A stretch of DNA of 64,000 nt from Thalassovita sp. (GCF_963691685.1 NZ_OY829290.1:1426001-1490000), one strand, 5' to 3'. Positions 50,507 to 59,464 are shown, counted from the first letter of the stretch. The notes: generated by a model from the letters alone, not told the origin. A program made the numbers and translations.

Positions 50507-50995
50507 TCAGCCCTCTAGCGCACTGACATCCCGATCTTTTACCGCCTCCATCGCCACATAGGTCGAGGAGGACGCCACATGCGGCAGGCGGGAAATACCA
50601 TCGCCCAGCACCCGGCGATAATCGCGAATGTCGCGGGTGCGCACCTTGATCAGGTAATCAAAACCGCCCGCAATCATGTGACATTCCTCAACCTCGGGCA
50701 GCTTACGCACCGCCTCATTAAATGCGGTCAGCGCGGCCTCGCGTGTGTCTGAGAGCTTGAGCTCAATAAATGCCACATGATCCAGCCCCAGACGTGTGGC
50801 GGACAGCTGGGCACGGTAGCCCGTGATGATGCCATCCTTTTCCAGCCGTTTGACCCGCGCCAGCACCGGCGTCTTTGACAGGCCAACCCGCGCGGCCAAT
50901 TCCGTCATCGAAATCCGCGCCTCTACCGAGAGGATTTCCAGGATCTTGCGGTCAAAACTGTCCAGCTCTGCCGGCGGGGGGAGGGTTTGGTTCAT
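50507..50995 (-). CDS. putR: Lrp/AsnC-family regulator, probable PutR
   Basis: A 162-residue Lrp/AsnC regulator. The helix-turn-helix is at about residues 15-65 (ILEILSVEARISMTELAARVGLSKTPVLARVKRLEKDGIITGY). The RAM ligand domain has VEECHMIAGGFDYLIKVRTRDIRDYRRVL. It is divergent from putA with 124 bases between starts, the arrangement of the proline-responsive activator PutR in alphaproteobacteria. Proline probably acts as the effector. The control target is inferred from position. Confidence 0.88.
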   Translation of the reverse strand: MNQTLPPPAELDSFDRKILEILSVEARISMTELAARVGLSKTPVLARVKRLEKDGIITGYRAQLSATRLGLDHVAFIELKLSDTREAALTAFNEAVRKLPEVEECHMIAGGFDYLIKVRTRDIRDYRRVLGDGISRLPHVASSSTYVAMEAVKDRDVSALEG

Positions 50996-51119
50996 TTGCG
51001 CTGCCTGAAGCTAAATCAAAAGACGGTTCGTCTATGTTAGGGCAAGGATTGGTCAAATGGTATCGTTGAAATGCGCTATCCTGTCAGAAGTGAATACCCC
51101 TTTTGAATGAGGCCCCGCC

Positions 51120-54100
51120 ATGATCGACCTGGACCCCCGCTGGGATCAGAACAAACGTCGTAACGAAGTTGAAACCGTCGCTGCCCTTGTGGAACAGGCC
51201 GCGCTGGATCAGGCGACGCGGGATAGGATCGTGGCACGGGCCAGCACCTTGGTCAGCCGGATCCGGACCGAATCCAAACCGGGCTTGATGGAGGTCTTTC
51301 TGGCCGAATATGGCCTGTCGACCGATGAGGGCATTGCGCTGATGTGTCTGGCCGAGGCGCTGCTGCGGGTGCCAGATGCCGACACCATTGATGCGCTGAT
51401 CGAAGATAAGATCGCCCCGTCTGATTGGTCCAAACACCTTGGCAACTCGGCCTCGCCGTTGGTCAATGCCTCCACCTGGGGTCTGTTGCTGACCGGGCGG
51501 GTGCTGAAAGATGACGCGCAAGGCCTAGCTGGCACCCTGCGTGGTGCGGTGAAACGTCTGGGCGAACCGGTGATCCGGACCGCGGTGGGCCGTGCCATGC
51601 GGGAAATGGGCCGCCAGTTCGTGCTGGGTCAGGACATTCAGGCCGCGATGGAGCGTGCCAAGGGGATGGAAACCAAAGGCTATTCCTATTCCTACGACAT
51701 GCTGGGGGAGGCGGCGATGACCGCCGCAGATGCCGCCCGCTATGCCAAGGCCTACGCCGATGCGATCACCGCGATCACCGACCGCTGCAAGGGCGGCGAT
51801 ATTCGGATGAACCCCGGCATCTCGGTCAAACTGTCGGCGTTGCACCCGCGCTATGAAGTGGCCAAAACCGAACGTGTGATGGCCGAACTGGTGCCGGTGG
51901 TGCGCGATCTGGCGCGGCAGGCGGCGCGGGCGGGCATGGGCTTTAACATCGATGCGGAGGAGGCCGACCGTCTGGGCCTGTCGCTGAAGGTGATTGAGGC
52001 GGTGCTGGCCGACGAACAGCTGGCCGGCTGGGATGGGTTTGGCGTGGTGGTGCAGGCCTATGGACGGCGTGCTGGTGACGTGATCGATGGGCTTTATGAC
52101 ATGGCGCAGCGCCATGAGCGCCGCATCATGATCCGACTGGTGAAGGGCGCCTATTGGGACACGGAGGTCAAGCTGGCGCAGGTCGAAGGGCTGACCGATT
52201 TCCCGGTGTTCACCCGCAAATCCGCCACAGATGTCAGCTATGTCGCCAATGCGCGCAAACTGCTGCAGATGACTGACCGGATTTATCCGCAGTTCGCCAC
52301 CCACAATGCCCACACTGTGGCTGCGGTGCTGGAAATGGCCAGTGATCTGCCGAATGAGGCCTATGAGTTCCAGCGCCTGCACGGCATGGGTGAGGCGCTG
52401 CATGATCTGGTGCTGTCTGATGAAAAGACGCGCTGCCGGATCTACGCACCGGTCGGGGCGCATCGTGATCTGCTGGCCTATCTGGTGCGGCGTCTGCTGG
52501 AAAACGGCGCCAACTCCTCGTTTGTGAACCAAATCGTGGATGAGGATATCAGCCCGGCTGAGGTGGCGGCCTGTCCCTTTGCGCATGTCGATGCGGATCT
52601 GGCGCAGGAGTTGGGTTATCTGAAATACGGGCCCGAGCTGTTTGGCGCGGATCGCAAAAACGCCAAAGGGTTTGATCTGTTTGATGTCAATGAGCTGCGC
52701 CAGATTGAGGCCGCGCGTGGTGGCCAGGCGCTCACCGCGGCAGGGCCGCAGATCGCGGGGGCTGTGGACGGCGGGGCGGTTGAGCCCTCCATCAACCCGG
52801 CCACTGGGGAGGAGATCGGCCAGATCACCCTGTCGTCTGAAAAAGATGTGGCCACTGCGCTTGAGGCGGCAACGCCCTGGGATGCGCCTATGGCGGAGCG
52901 TGCGGCGGTGCTGAACCGGGCGGCGGATCTGTATGAGGAGCACTATGGTGAGCTGTTCCAGCTCCTGGCGCGGGAGGCTGGTAAGACGCTGATGGATGCG
53001 GTGGGGGAACTGCGCGAGGCGGCGGATTTCCTGCGTTACTACGCGTTGGAGGCCGGCAGCCTGCGCAATCCGGCGCGCGGGATCTTCACCTGCATCAGCC
53101 CGTGGAACTTCCCCTTGGCCATTTTCTCCGGCCAGATTGCGGCGGCGCTGGCGGCGGGCAATGCGGTGCTGGCAAAACCTGCCGAAACCACCCCGTTGAT
53201 TGCCACCCGCGCGGTGCAATTGCTGCATGAAGCCGGCGTGCCGAAAACCGCGCTGCAACTTCTGCCTGGGCCGGGATCTGTGGTCGGCAAGGCGCTGACC
53301 TCTGACCCGCGGATTTCCGGCGTGGCCTTCACCGGATCCACCGCAACGGCAAAACGCATTCAGGCGGCGATGGCTGGATCGATGGCCCCGGGCGCGCCGC
53401 TGATTGCGGAAACCGGTGGTCTGAACGCCATGATCGTGGATTCCACCGCCCTGCCGGAACAGGCGGTGCGGGATATCGTGGCCTCCAGTTTCCAGTCGGC
53501 AGGTCAGCGTTGTTCGGCCCTGCGGTGTCTTTATGTGCAGGAAGACATTGAACCGGCCCTGCGTGAGATGCTGATCGGGGCGATGAACGAACAGCGGGTG
53601 GGCAACCCTTGGGATCTGGAGACGGACATCGGCCCGGTGATCAATGCGGCGGCGCAGGCCGAGATCAACGCCCATATCGCGACGGCCAAGGCGGAAGGTC
53701 GCCTGCTGCATCAGCTGGATGCGCCAGCCGAGGGGCACTTCGTGGCACCGTCGCTGATCAAGGTGGGCGGCATCGCCGATCTGGGCAAAGAGGTCTTTGG
53801 CCCTGTACTGCATATCGCCACCTTTAAGGCGGGGGAGATCAACGATGTGATCGCTGCGGTAAACGCGACGGGCTATGGTCTGACCTTTGGTCTGCACACC
53901 CGTATCGACACCCGCGTGCAGGAGGTGGCGGATGCGGTGCATGTCGGCAACCTCTATGTGAACCGCAACCAGATCGGCGCCATTGTCGGCAGCCAGCCGT
54001 TTGGCGGCGAAGGTCTGTCGGGCACTGGCCCCAAGGCGGGCGGGCCGAACTACCTGCCACGGTTCACCCGCGCCGCGGTTTCGCCTGAGGGCGCGCAAGC

Positions 54101-54560
54101 GACCAACCCGGTGGCCAGCGAACAGGTGCAACGTCAGCTGAGCAGCGCCGAGGTGCCAAGCGCGCCGGTGATGCAACGCGACATGCCCGGACCGACCGGC
54201 GAGATGAACCGCCTCAGCGCCTATGCCCGTGGGCCGGTGCTGTGTCTGGGGCCGGGGGTAAAACTGGCGGCGGAACAGGCGGCCTTGGTGCGCGGACTAG
54301 GTGGCGTCGCGGTGGAGCAGCCGGGCGCGGTTGATCCGGGCGCGATGCGCAGTCTGCGCGATCTGTCGGCCGTGATTTGGTGGGGCGATTTGGGGTTGGC
54401 GCGCGGCTATGCGGCGGCGCTGGCTGAGCGGGATGGGCCATTGGTGGCATTGGTCACCGATGCGCCCGACGCGGGCCATGTGCTGCATGAACGTCACCTC
54501 TGCGTTGACACCACCGCGGCGGGCGGCAACGCCAACCTGCTGGCAGGTCAAAACGGCTAA
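51120..54560 (+). CDS. putA: Bifunctional proline dehydrogenase/glutamate-semialdehyde dehydrogenase PutA
   Basis: This 1146-residue enzyme oxidises proline to glutamate. The N terminus has no ribbon-helix-helix repressor domain. The FAD-dependent proline dehydrogenase barrel spans about residues 130-480 (GNPG-type SVKLSALHPRYE, IRLVKGAYWDTEVK, QFATHNAHT and YEFQRLHGMGE). The aldehyde dehydrogenase follows at about 540-1000, with SPWNFPLAIFSGQ, AETGGLNAMIVD and the nucleophilic Cys in SAGQRCSALR. A C-terminal domain of about 130 residues (SAYARGPVLCLGPG onward) is the extra ALDH-like fold of long PutA types. The intermediate is channelled between sites. The divergent Lrp-type gene probably controls it. 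Confidence 0.95.
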   Translation: MIDLDPRWDQNKRRNEVETVAALVEQAALDQATRDRIVARASTLVSRIRTESKPGLMEVFLAEYGLSTDEGIALMCLAEALLRVPDADTIDALIEDKIAPSDWSKHLGNSASPLVNASTWGLLLTGRVLKDDAQGLAGTLRGAVKRLGEPVIRTAVGRAMREMGRQFVLGQDIQAAMERAKGMETKGYSYSYDMLGEAAMTAADAARYAKAYADAITAITDRCKGGDIRMNPGISVKLSALHPRYEVAKTERVMAELVPVVRDLARQAARAGMGFNIDAEEADRLGLSLKVIEAVLADEQLAGWDGFGVVVQAYGRRAGDVIDGLYDMAQRHERRIMIRLVKGAYWDTEVKLAQVEGLTDFPVFTRKSATDVSYVANARKLLQMTDRIYPQFATHNAHTVAAVLEMASDLPNEAYEFQRLHGMGEALHDLVLSDEKTRCRIYAPVGAHRDLLAYLVRRLLENGANSSFVNQIVDEDISPAEVAACPFAHVDADLAQELGYLKYGPELFGADRKNAKGFDLFDVNELRQIEAARGGQALTAAGPQIAGAVDGGAVEPSINPATGEEIGQITLSSEKDVATALEAATPWDAPMAERAAVLNRAADLYEEHYGELFQLLAREAGKTLMDAVGELREAADFLRYYALEAGSLRNPARGIFTCISPWNFPLAIFSGQIAAALAAGNAVLAKPAETTPLIATRAVQLLHEAGVPKTALQLLPGPGSVVGKALTSDPRISGVAFTGSTATAKRIQAAMAGSMAPGAPLIAETGGLNAMIVDSTALPEQAVRDIVASSFQSAGQRCSALRCLYVQEDIEPALREMLIGAMNEQRVGNPWDLETDIGPVINAAAQAEINAHIATAKAEGRLLHQLDAPAEGHFVAPSLIKVGGIADLGKEVFGPVLHIATFKAGEINDVIAAVNATGYGLTFGLHTRIDTRVQEVADAVHVGNLYVNRNQIGAIVGSQPFGGEGLSGTGPKAGGPNYLPRFTRAAVSPEGAQATNPVASEQVQRQLSSAEVPSAPVMQRDMPGPTGEMNRLSAYARGPVLCLGPGVKLAAEQAALVRGLGGVAVEQPGAVDPGAMRSLRDLSAVIWWGDLGLARGYAAALAERDGPLVALVTDAPDAGHVLHERHLCVDTTAAGGNANLLAGQNG

Positions 54561-54567
54561 GCTCAAG

Positions 54568-54606
54568 ACGTTGGGGCGGCGTGCAGGTTGCATTCCGCCC
54601 CAACGT
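54568..54606 (+). terminator. 12-bp stem-loop after putA
   Basis: ACGTTGGGGCGG and CCGCCCCAACGT form a perfect 12-bp stem with a 15-base loop, seven bases after the putA stop. There is no T run. The inner GTTGGGGCGG stem is identical to that of the hairpin at 11572-11595. Confidence 0.65.
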
Positions 54607-54674
54607 CACACAACCCAGCCCTTTCCCTGAGGGCAATCCGATGGTCTAGTCGCCCCAAGTGGAGGAGGATGACC

Positions 54675-55904
54675 ATGGATTTTGGTATTCGTGCAGAAAA
54701 CCGCAAGCTGCTGGATCGGGTGATCGCGATGATCGACACCGAGATTGCACCGCTGCAGGATGAATATGAGGGTGAGGTCGCGAAGGGTGACCGCTGGCAA
54801 TACACCGACCGGCAGGCTGAGATCCTGGAAGGGCTGAAAGCCAAGGCCAAGGCGGCAGGTCTGTGGAACTTCTGGTTGACAGATGGCGACCGCGGCTTGG
54901 GCCTTTCGACCGTGGAATATGCCTATTTCGCTGAGGAAATGGGCCGTGTTGGTCTGGCGGCTGAGGTGTTCAATTGCTCGGCGCCTGACACTGGCAATAT
55001 GGAAGTGTTCCACAAATACGGCACCGATGCGATGAAGACCCAGTGGCTGGAACCACTGCTGCAGGGGCAGATCCGGTCGGCCTATCTGATGACGGAACCT
55101 GATGTTGCCTCCTCAGATGCGACCAATGTGTCGATGTCCTGTGTGCGCGATGGCGACCACTATGTGCTCAACGGTGAAAAGTGGTGGGCCTCGGGCGCGG
55201 GGGATCCGCGCTGTAAGGTCTATATCGTTATGGTGAAAACCGGTGGCGAGGACACTGCGAAACATCAGCGCCATTCGATGATTGTGGTGGATGCGGCAAC
55301 GCCGGGGATTGAGGTGTTGCGCCCGATGCATGTCTACGGCGCGGATGATGCGCCGCATGGCCATATGCACATCCGGTTCACCGATGTGCGGGTGCCAGCA
55401 GAAAACATGCTGCTGGGCGAAGGACGTGGGTTTGAGATCAGCCAAGGGCGGCTTGGCCCGGGGCGGATCCATCACTGCATGCGGGCCATTGGGCAGGCGG
55501 AATCCGCGCTGACCCTTATGTGTAAACGCGCGCTGGAGCGGGAGGCCTTTGGCAAGCCACTGGCCAGTCTGGGTGCGAACTATGACATCATCGCTGAGGC
55601 GCGGATGGAGATTGAGCAGGCGCGTCTGCTGTGCCTCAAGGCGGCGTGGTACATGGATCAGGGGGATGCCCGTGCGGCAGCGCCGTGGATTTCCATGATC
55701 AAAACCGTCGCGCCCCGTATGGCGCTGAAGGTGATTGATGAGGCGGCGCAGATGTTTGGCGCGATGGGGATTTCACAGGACACGCCGCTGGCCTCAAAAT
55801 GGACCCATGTGCGCACCCTGCGTTTGGCGGATGGCCCTGATGCGGTGCACCGGCGTCAGATCGCGCGGACCGAACTGCGCAAATACACTCAGGAGCGGAT
55901 CTGA
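54675..55904 (+). CDS. Acyl-CoA dehydrogenase
   Basis: A 409-residue FAD-dependent acyl-CoA dehydrogenase, full length for the family. Seen are YLMTEPDVASSDATNVSMSC (flavin/substrate motif), EKWWASGAGDPRCKVYIVMVKT, GEGRGFEISQGRLGPGRIHHCMRAIG, and the C-terminal QMFGAMGISQDTPLASKWTHVRTLRLADGPDAVHR. This pattern resembles the subgroup annotated as acyl-CoA dehydrogenase 10/11-like, which acts on unusual or branched substrates. The ATG at 54675 has GGAGGAGG six bases upstream; an ATG six bases earlier is possible. Hairpin and spacing separate it from putA, so it is a single gene. Confidence 0.9.
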   Translation: MDFGIRAENRKLLDRVIAMIDTEIAPLQDEYEGEVAKGDRWQYTDRQAEILEGLKAKAKAAGLWNFWLTDGDRGLGLSTVEYAYFAEEMGRVGLAAEVFNCSAPDTGNMEVFHKYGTDAMKTQWLEPLLQGQIRSAYLMTEPDVASSDATNVSMSCVRDGDHYVLNGEKWWASGAGDPRCKVYIVMVKTGGEDTAKHQRHSMIVVDAATPGIEVLRPMHVYGADDAPHGHMHIRFTDVRVPAENMLLGEGRGFEISQGRLGPGRIHHCMRAIGQAESALTLMCKRALEREAFGKPLASLGANYDIIAEARMEIEQARLLCLKAAWYMDQGDARAAAPWISMIKTVAPRMALKVIDEAAQMFGAMGISQDTPLASKWTHVRTLRLADGPDAVHRRQIARTELRKYTQERI

Positions 55905-55986
55905 GCCTGCTCATTGGCGTGGCGGGGCATTGCGCCTCCGCCATTACAGTAGCGATCAGGTTTCATCTATTGGCGATGTAATGCTG

Positions 55987-56008
55987 GCCCGCCGTTTATT
56001 CGGCGGGC
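55987..56008. terminator. Hairpin at the end of soxT
   Basis: GCCCGCC and GGCGGGC (55987-55993 and 56002-56008) form a 7-bp stem, with the soxT stop codon inside the loop. It lies between convergent genes and may serve as a terminator; no T tract is present. Confidence 0.4.
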
Positions 56009-57054
56009 TGAAATCCTTCGATCAACTGGCGCAGCCCCAACGCGGCCCCGGCAAAGATCGCCGCAAAGGTCACGGGCGCTGACCAGGCCAGCGTGGAAAA
56101 GGCGGTCATGCCCTGACCCACGGTGCAGCCCAGGGCCAGAACCGCGCCGATCCCCATCAGACCTGCGCCGATGATCTGGCGACGCAGCTCGCGCGGGTCA
56201 TCGCAGGCCTCCCAGCGGAAATGCCCTTTGATCAGGGATCCGATGAAAGCGCCAAGCGCCACCCCGGTGATGGAGCCAACGGCAAAGCTGGGTTCGCGCA
56301 CCGATGCGGTCATGTAGTAGATCAGCGTTTCGCCCACGGGTGCGGAGAAACTGTGCGACACCACAGGCAGGTCTTCGAAGCCGGCGGTGGCGGCGTAGTA
56401 GCTGCCGGCCCAGCCAGATGTGATGGCAAGCCCGACGACAATGCCCCAGAAAATGGATTTCGGGTCCTGCAGAAACCGGCGGGAGCCAAGCGCGCCAAGG
56501 GTGATCAGCGCGCCAAGGGCCAGACCGATATGGACCGGCGACAGACCAAGGGCGCGGCCCAGGAAATGGGCGATGCCCGGTGGCACCTCACTGGTCACAT
56601 CAACCTGTGGAAAGGCCATGTTGCGCAATGGCGCCAAGGGTCCCGACAGGGTGGCATAGGCGGCGACACCCATCACCAGCACGATCACAAAGGCGCGAAA
56701 ATCGCCGCCACCAAGACGCGCAATGGCGCCGTAGCCGCAGTTGCCTGCCAGCGCCATGCCATAGCCAAAGGTCAACCCGCCAAGGATTGAGGCCAAGGGC
56801 ATCCAGCGGATGGACAGGTAATAAGACGCCTCGGGCTGCATCATGCCGGCGCCGGTCAGGCCGAAACAGCCCAAGATGCCGACCCCGATCGCCAGCACCC
56901 ACATCCGCATGCGAATGTCTGAGCCGCCGTAAAGCAGATCCTCAATCGCGCCCATGGTGCAGAACCGGCCCAGCCGCGCCGCCAACCCCAGAACAAGACC
57001 ACCAACCGCGCCAAACAGCGCGGTGGTCCAATACTCTCCGATGATATCGATCAT
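55996..57054 (-). CDS. soxT: YeeE/YedE-type sulfur-compound transporter (SoxT-like)
   Basis: A 352-residue membrane protein with about nine helices, built as two related modules. Each carries the family Cys motif: GRFCTMGAIEDLLYGG near residue 30, GNCGYGAIARLGGG near residue 105, and ALGCTVGQGMTAFSTLA near residue 305. Proteins of this family carry thiosulfate or other reduced sulfur across the inner membrane. Its place downstream of soxR, facing away from soxVWXYZABC, matches SoxT of paracocci and related bacteria. It starts 42 bases after soxR and is part of soxS-R-T. Confidence 0.87.
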   Translation of the reverse strand: MIDIIGEYWTTALFGAVGGLVLGLAARLGRFCTMGAIEDLLYGGSDIRMRMWVLAIGVGILGCFGLTGAGMMQPEASYYLSIRWMPLASILGGLTFGYGMALAGNCGYGAIARLGGGDFRAFVIVLVMGVAAYATLSGPLAPLRNMAFPQVDVTSEVPPGIAHFLGRALGLSPVHIGLALGALITLGALGSRRFLQDPKSIFWGIVVGLAITSGWAGSYYAATAGFEDLPVVSHSFSAPVGETLIYYMTASVREPSFAVGSITGVALGAFIGSLIKGHFRWEACDDPRELRRQIIGAGLMGIGAVLALGCTVGQGMTAFSTLAWSAPVTFAAIFAGAALGLRQLIEGFQPAE

Positions 57055-57096
57055 GGGCGCGCGCCTCCCAACGCGGCCCTGCGCAGGCTCAGCAGC

Positions 57097-57447
57097 TTAT
57101 GCTTGGCTATCGCTGTCTTCGGCGCAGAACAATTCGTAGACCAGTTCAAGCATACGCTTGGGCCGGTCATCCGCCAAACGGTAATAGATCGCTTTACCTT
57201 CGCGCCGCGGCACAACCAGACCTTCGAGGCGCAGACGCGACAGCTGTTGCGAGACCGCGGCCTGACGGGCCGAAAGCAGATCTTCCAGCTCGGTCACGGA
57301 TTTTTCGCCCGAGACCAGATGGCAGAGGATCATCAGGCGGCCTTCGTGGCTGACAGCCTTGAGGAAGTTTGACGCATTGGTGGCGTTTTCCACCATGCGG
57401 TCCATTTCCGCGTCAGAGATGTTTTCGTCAAAGACAGGCAGACCCAT
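57097..57447 (-). CDS. soxR: ArsR-family sulfur-responsive repressor SoxR (SqrR/BigR type)
   Basis: A 116-residue ArsR-type winged helix repressor. The DNA-binding region is VTELEDLLSARQAAVSQQLSRLRLEGLVVPRREGKAIYYRL. Two cysteines, Cys42 in ILCHL and Cys108 in ELFCAED, sit where SqrR and BigR have their sensing pair, which forms a persulfide or polysulfide bridge when reduced sulfur is oxidised. It is not the MerR-type SoxR of oxidative stress. It is encoded between soxS and soxT. Likely operators ATTC-N8-GAAT occur before soxX and soxC. Confidence 0.92.
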   Translation of the reverse strand: MGLPVFDENISDAEMDRMVENATNASNFLKAVSHEGRLMILCHLVSGEKSVTELEDLLSARQAAVSQQLSRLRLEGLVVPRREGKAIYYRLADDRPKRMLELVYELFCAEDSDSQA

Positions 57448-57549
57448 GTCACCCTCGATCCTTGTTCCTATGGGGCCTCATAGCGAATAGGGCCTCAAGC
57501 GTAAAGTCACAGCCGCATCCGTGCGGCGTTCTGATGGGCGGCGTTGCCC

Positions 57550-57936
57550 TCAGGTGCCACTTTCTGTGGCAAATTCGGTTTTGGCCTTCAGCATCATCTC
57601 AAGCAGGCCCCAGAAGAAATCTTCGCCGGGGTAGCCTTCGATGCGGCCGATTTCCAGACCTTCCTCAACCAGCACAAAGGTGGGCGTGTAAACCACCTTG
57701 CGCGCAAAACTCAGGCCGTCGGGCAGGGGATCATCGATGTCGATCTGCTGCAGCGGGGCAAATTTGCCAGCGGCGGTTTTGGGATAGATCGGGCCGATCT
57801 CTTCTTTCCATTGGATGCAATAATGGCAACCCGGCGTTTCCACCATAAACAGCTCCGCCGCCCAGAGAGGGCTGGCGAGTGTGCTGGCCAGCAAGGTGGC
57901 CGCTATGGCAAGACGGTGACGCAGGGGGTGCAACAT
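57550..57936 (-). CDS. soxS: Periplasmic thioredoxin-like SoxS
   Basis: A 128-residue exported thioredoxin-fold protein with a signal peptide (LAIAATLLASTLASPLWA). The redox motif is C-H-Y-C in VETPGCHYCIQW, and a cis-Pro follows in VVYTPTFVLVEEG. In Paracoccus, SoxS keeps the sulfur-carrier SoxYZ active by reducing inappropriate disulfides. It is divergent from soxV with 60 bases between starts. It heads the minus-strand soxS-R-T unit, with a 102-base gap before soxR that contains two copies of GGGCCTCA 17 bases apart. Confidence 0.9.
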   Translation of the reverse strand: MLHPLRHRLAIAATLLASTLASPLWAAELFMVETPGCHYCIQWKEEIGPIYPKTAAGKFAPLQQIDIDDPLPDGLSFARKVVYTPTFVLVEEGLEIGRIEGYPGEDFFWGLLEMMLKAKTEFATESGT

Positions 57937-57952
57937 GATTGACGATCCTCTC

Positions 57953-57984
57953 TCATACTACATAATGTGAATGTATGAATTCAT
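57953..57984. promoter_or_regulatory. Inverted repeats in the soxS-soxV divergent promoter
   Basis: TCATAC and GTATGA (57953-57958 and 57973-57978) form a 6-bp inverted repeat with a 14-base spacer. ATGAATTCAT (57975-57984) is a perfect palindrome overlapping it. The 60-base AT-rich gap must hold both promoters. It does not contain the exact ATTC-N8-GAAT spacing found at soxX and soxC. Confidence 0.45.
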
Positions 57985-57996
57985 CAAGGGCAGGTC

Positions 57997-58734
57997 ATGA
58001 TTGATATTTCATTTGCAGCTGCGGCATTTGCGGGGCTTTTGAGCTTCTTCACACCCTGCATTCTGCCGATGGTTCCGTTTTATCTGTGCTACATGGCCGG
58101 TCTGTCGATGACTGAGTTGCAGGGCGACGGCACAATCGCCAAAGGGGCGCAGCGGCGGTTGGTAATTTCGGCCATCGCTTTTGCCTTTGGCGTCAGCACG
58201 ATTTTTGTCCTGCTGGGCATGGGGGCAACGGCGCTGGGGCAGGTCTTTGCCCAATGGCTGGACACCTTGCGCTGGGTCGCTGCGGCGGTGCTGCTGCTCT
58301 TTGGTTTGCATTTCCTTGGGCTGCTACGGATTGGTCTGTTCTACCGTGAGGCCAAGCTGGAAAGCACCATGGCGCCGTCGACGCTGATGGGCGCCTATGT
58401 GATGGGGCTCGCCTTTGGCTTTGGCTGGACGCCTTGTGTGGGGCCGGCGCTGGCTTCGATCCTGATGATCGCCAGCGGGATGGGCGATATCTGGCGCGGT
58501 GGTCTGCTGCTGCTGGTCTACGGCCTGTCGATGACAGCGCCCTTTGTGGTGGCCGCGCTTTTTGCCAAGCCGTTTCTGCGCTGGCTGGGGCGGCATCGCT
58601 CCAAGCTGCAATATGCGGAGAAGATCATGGGCGGGATGCTGATCCTTTTTGCGATTTTGATTGCCACCAACGGGGTGCGGCTGATCGCGGATGTGATGAT
58701 CCGCTGGATGCCATCATTAACGTCGCTTGGTTAA
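57997..58734 (+). CDS. soxV: SoxV, CcdA-family electron transporter
   Basis: A 245-residue inner-membrane protein with six helices that moves electrons from cytoplasmic thioredoxin to periplasmic SoxW. The two essential Cys lie in SFFTPCILPMVPFYLCYMAGL (helix 1) and GFGWTPCVGPAL (helix 4), the arrangement of CcdA/DsbD. No thioredoxin domain is attached. AAGGGCAGG precedes the ATG. It is the first gene of the plus-strand sox operon and is followed by soxW after 30 bases. Confidence 0.92.
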   Translation: MIDISFAAAAFAGLLSFFTPCILPMVPFYLCYMAGLSMTELQGDGTIAKGAQRRLVISAIAFAFGVSTIFVLLGMGATALGQVFAQWLDTLRWVAAAVLLLFGLHFLGLLRIGLFYREAKLESTMAPSTLMGAYVMGLAFGFGWTPCVGPALASILMIASGMGDIWRGGLLLLVYGLSMTAPFVVAALFAKPFLRWLGRHRSKLQYAEKIMGGMLILFAILIATNGVRLIADVMIRWMPSLTSLG

Positions 58735-58764
58735 GGGCCGTCTGAGTTGAAGAGGGAGGGGAAC

Positions 58765-59328
58765 ATGAGATCGATTTTGGCAGCATGTGTTGTGGCGCTT
58801 GGGCTGGCCGCGCCGACGATGGGCGCGACGGCAGAACTGGGGGATGACGGGCTGCACAAGGCGGTCTGGATGCAGGATACCTTCAAAGACCTGTCCGAGG
58901 ATCTGGAGGAGGCAAATGCCGCGGGCAAACGCCTGCTGATTCTCATTGAACAGCGCGGCTGTATCTATTGCACCAAGATGCATGAAGAGGTGTTTCCCGA
59001 CCCCGAAATCGCACTTAGCCTGGAGCAAGATTACTTCGTTGTGCAGATCAATATGTTCGGCGATGTCGAGGTCACGGACTTTGATGGCGAATCTTTGGCC
59101 GAGAAAGAGATGGTGCGCAAATGGGGGCTGATGTTCACCCCAACGATGCTGTACCTGCCAGAAGAGGTTGCTGAGGGGCAGAGCGCTGCACAGGCGGCAG
59201 TTGCAACCGTGCCGGGGGCATTTGGCAAAGGCACCACTTTGGCTATGTTGCGTTGGGTAAAGGAAAAAAGTTACCTAACGGAAGAGCCGTTCCAAAAATA
59301 TCTCGCGCGGATGCTGGCTGCGCAATAA
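58765..59328 (+). CDS. soxW: SoxW, periplasmic thioredoxin
   Basis: A 187-residue exported thioredoxin-fold protein with signal sequence LAACVVALGLAAPTMG. The active site is C-I-Y-C in QRGCIYCTKMHEEVF, and cis-Pro lies in FTPTMLYL. It receives electrons from SoxV and reduces periplasmic Sox partners. GGGAGGGG lies before the chosen ATG; an in-frame TTG 18 bases earlier is weaker. A 136-base gap with a probable operator follows before soxX. Confidence 0.9.
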   Translation: MRSILAACVVALGLAAPTMGATAELGDDGLHKAVWMQDTFKDLSEDLEEANAAGKRLLILIEQRGCIYCTKMHEEVFPDPEIALSLEQDYFVVQINMFGDVEVTDFDGESLAEKEMVRKWGLMFTPTMLYLPEEVAEGQSAAQAAVATVPGAFGKGTTLAMLRWVKEKSYLTEEPFQKYLARMLAAQ

Positions 59329-59364
59329 TCAACATTTCACAAAACAACTCGCACACATATCGGT

Positions 59365-59384
59365 AAATTCACGATAATGAATTT
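59365..59384. promoter_or_regulatory. Probable SoxR/SqrR-type operator upstream of soxX
   Basis: AAATTC-N8-GAATTT is a perfect 6-bp-arm inverted repeat. Its core ATTC-N8-GAAT (59367-59382) equals the site described for SqrR/BigR-type regulators. It lies 81 bases before soxX in the soxW-soxX gap, so a regulated promoter for soxXYZAB is expected there. Confidence 0.75.
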
Positions 59385-59464
59385 GTTGTTGCGTCATGCA
59401 CAACCGTCGACTACCGTATGCAAAAGCGAGCTTAGCCACTTAACGGGTAGCCATGGGAGGAAAC

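Noticed and set aside
51525..54176. 883-codon open frame antisense to putA
   Set aside because: High GC and codon bias keep the opposite strand open; no ribosome site, no domain, and the sense strand is an unmistakable PutA.
57097..57447. SoxR as the oxidative-stress iron-sulfur regulator
   Set aside because: The protein is ArsR-type with two Cys and no MerR fold or four-Cys cluster; the name here refers to sulfur oxidation.
57473..57497. Direct repeat GGGCCTCA upstream of soxR as operator
   Set aside because: Only eight bases, 17 apart, GC-rich like the background; noted in the soxS entry but too weak to call.
57953..57984. SqrR-type operator in the soxS-soxV gap
   Set aside because: GAAT and ATTC occur but every ATTC-N8-GAAT alignment has at least two mismatches; only general inverted repeats are listed.
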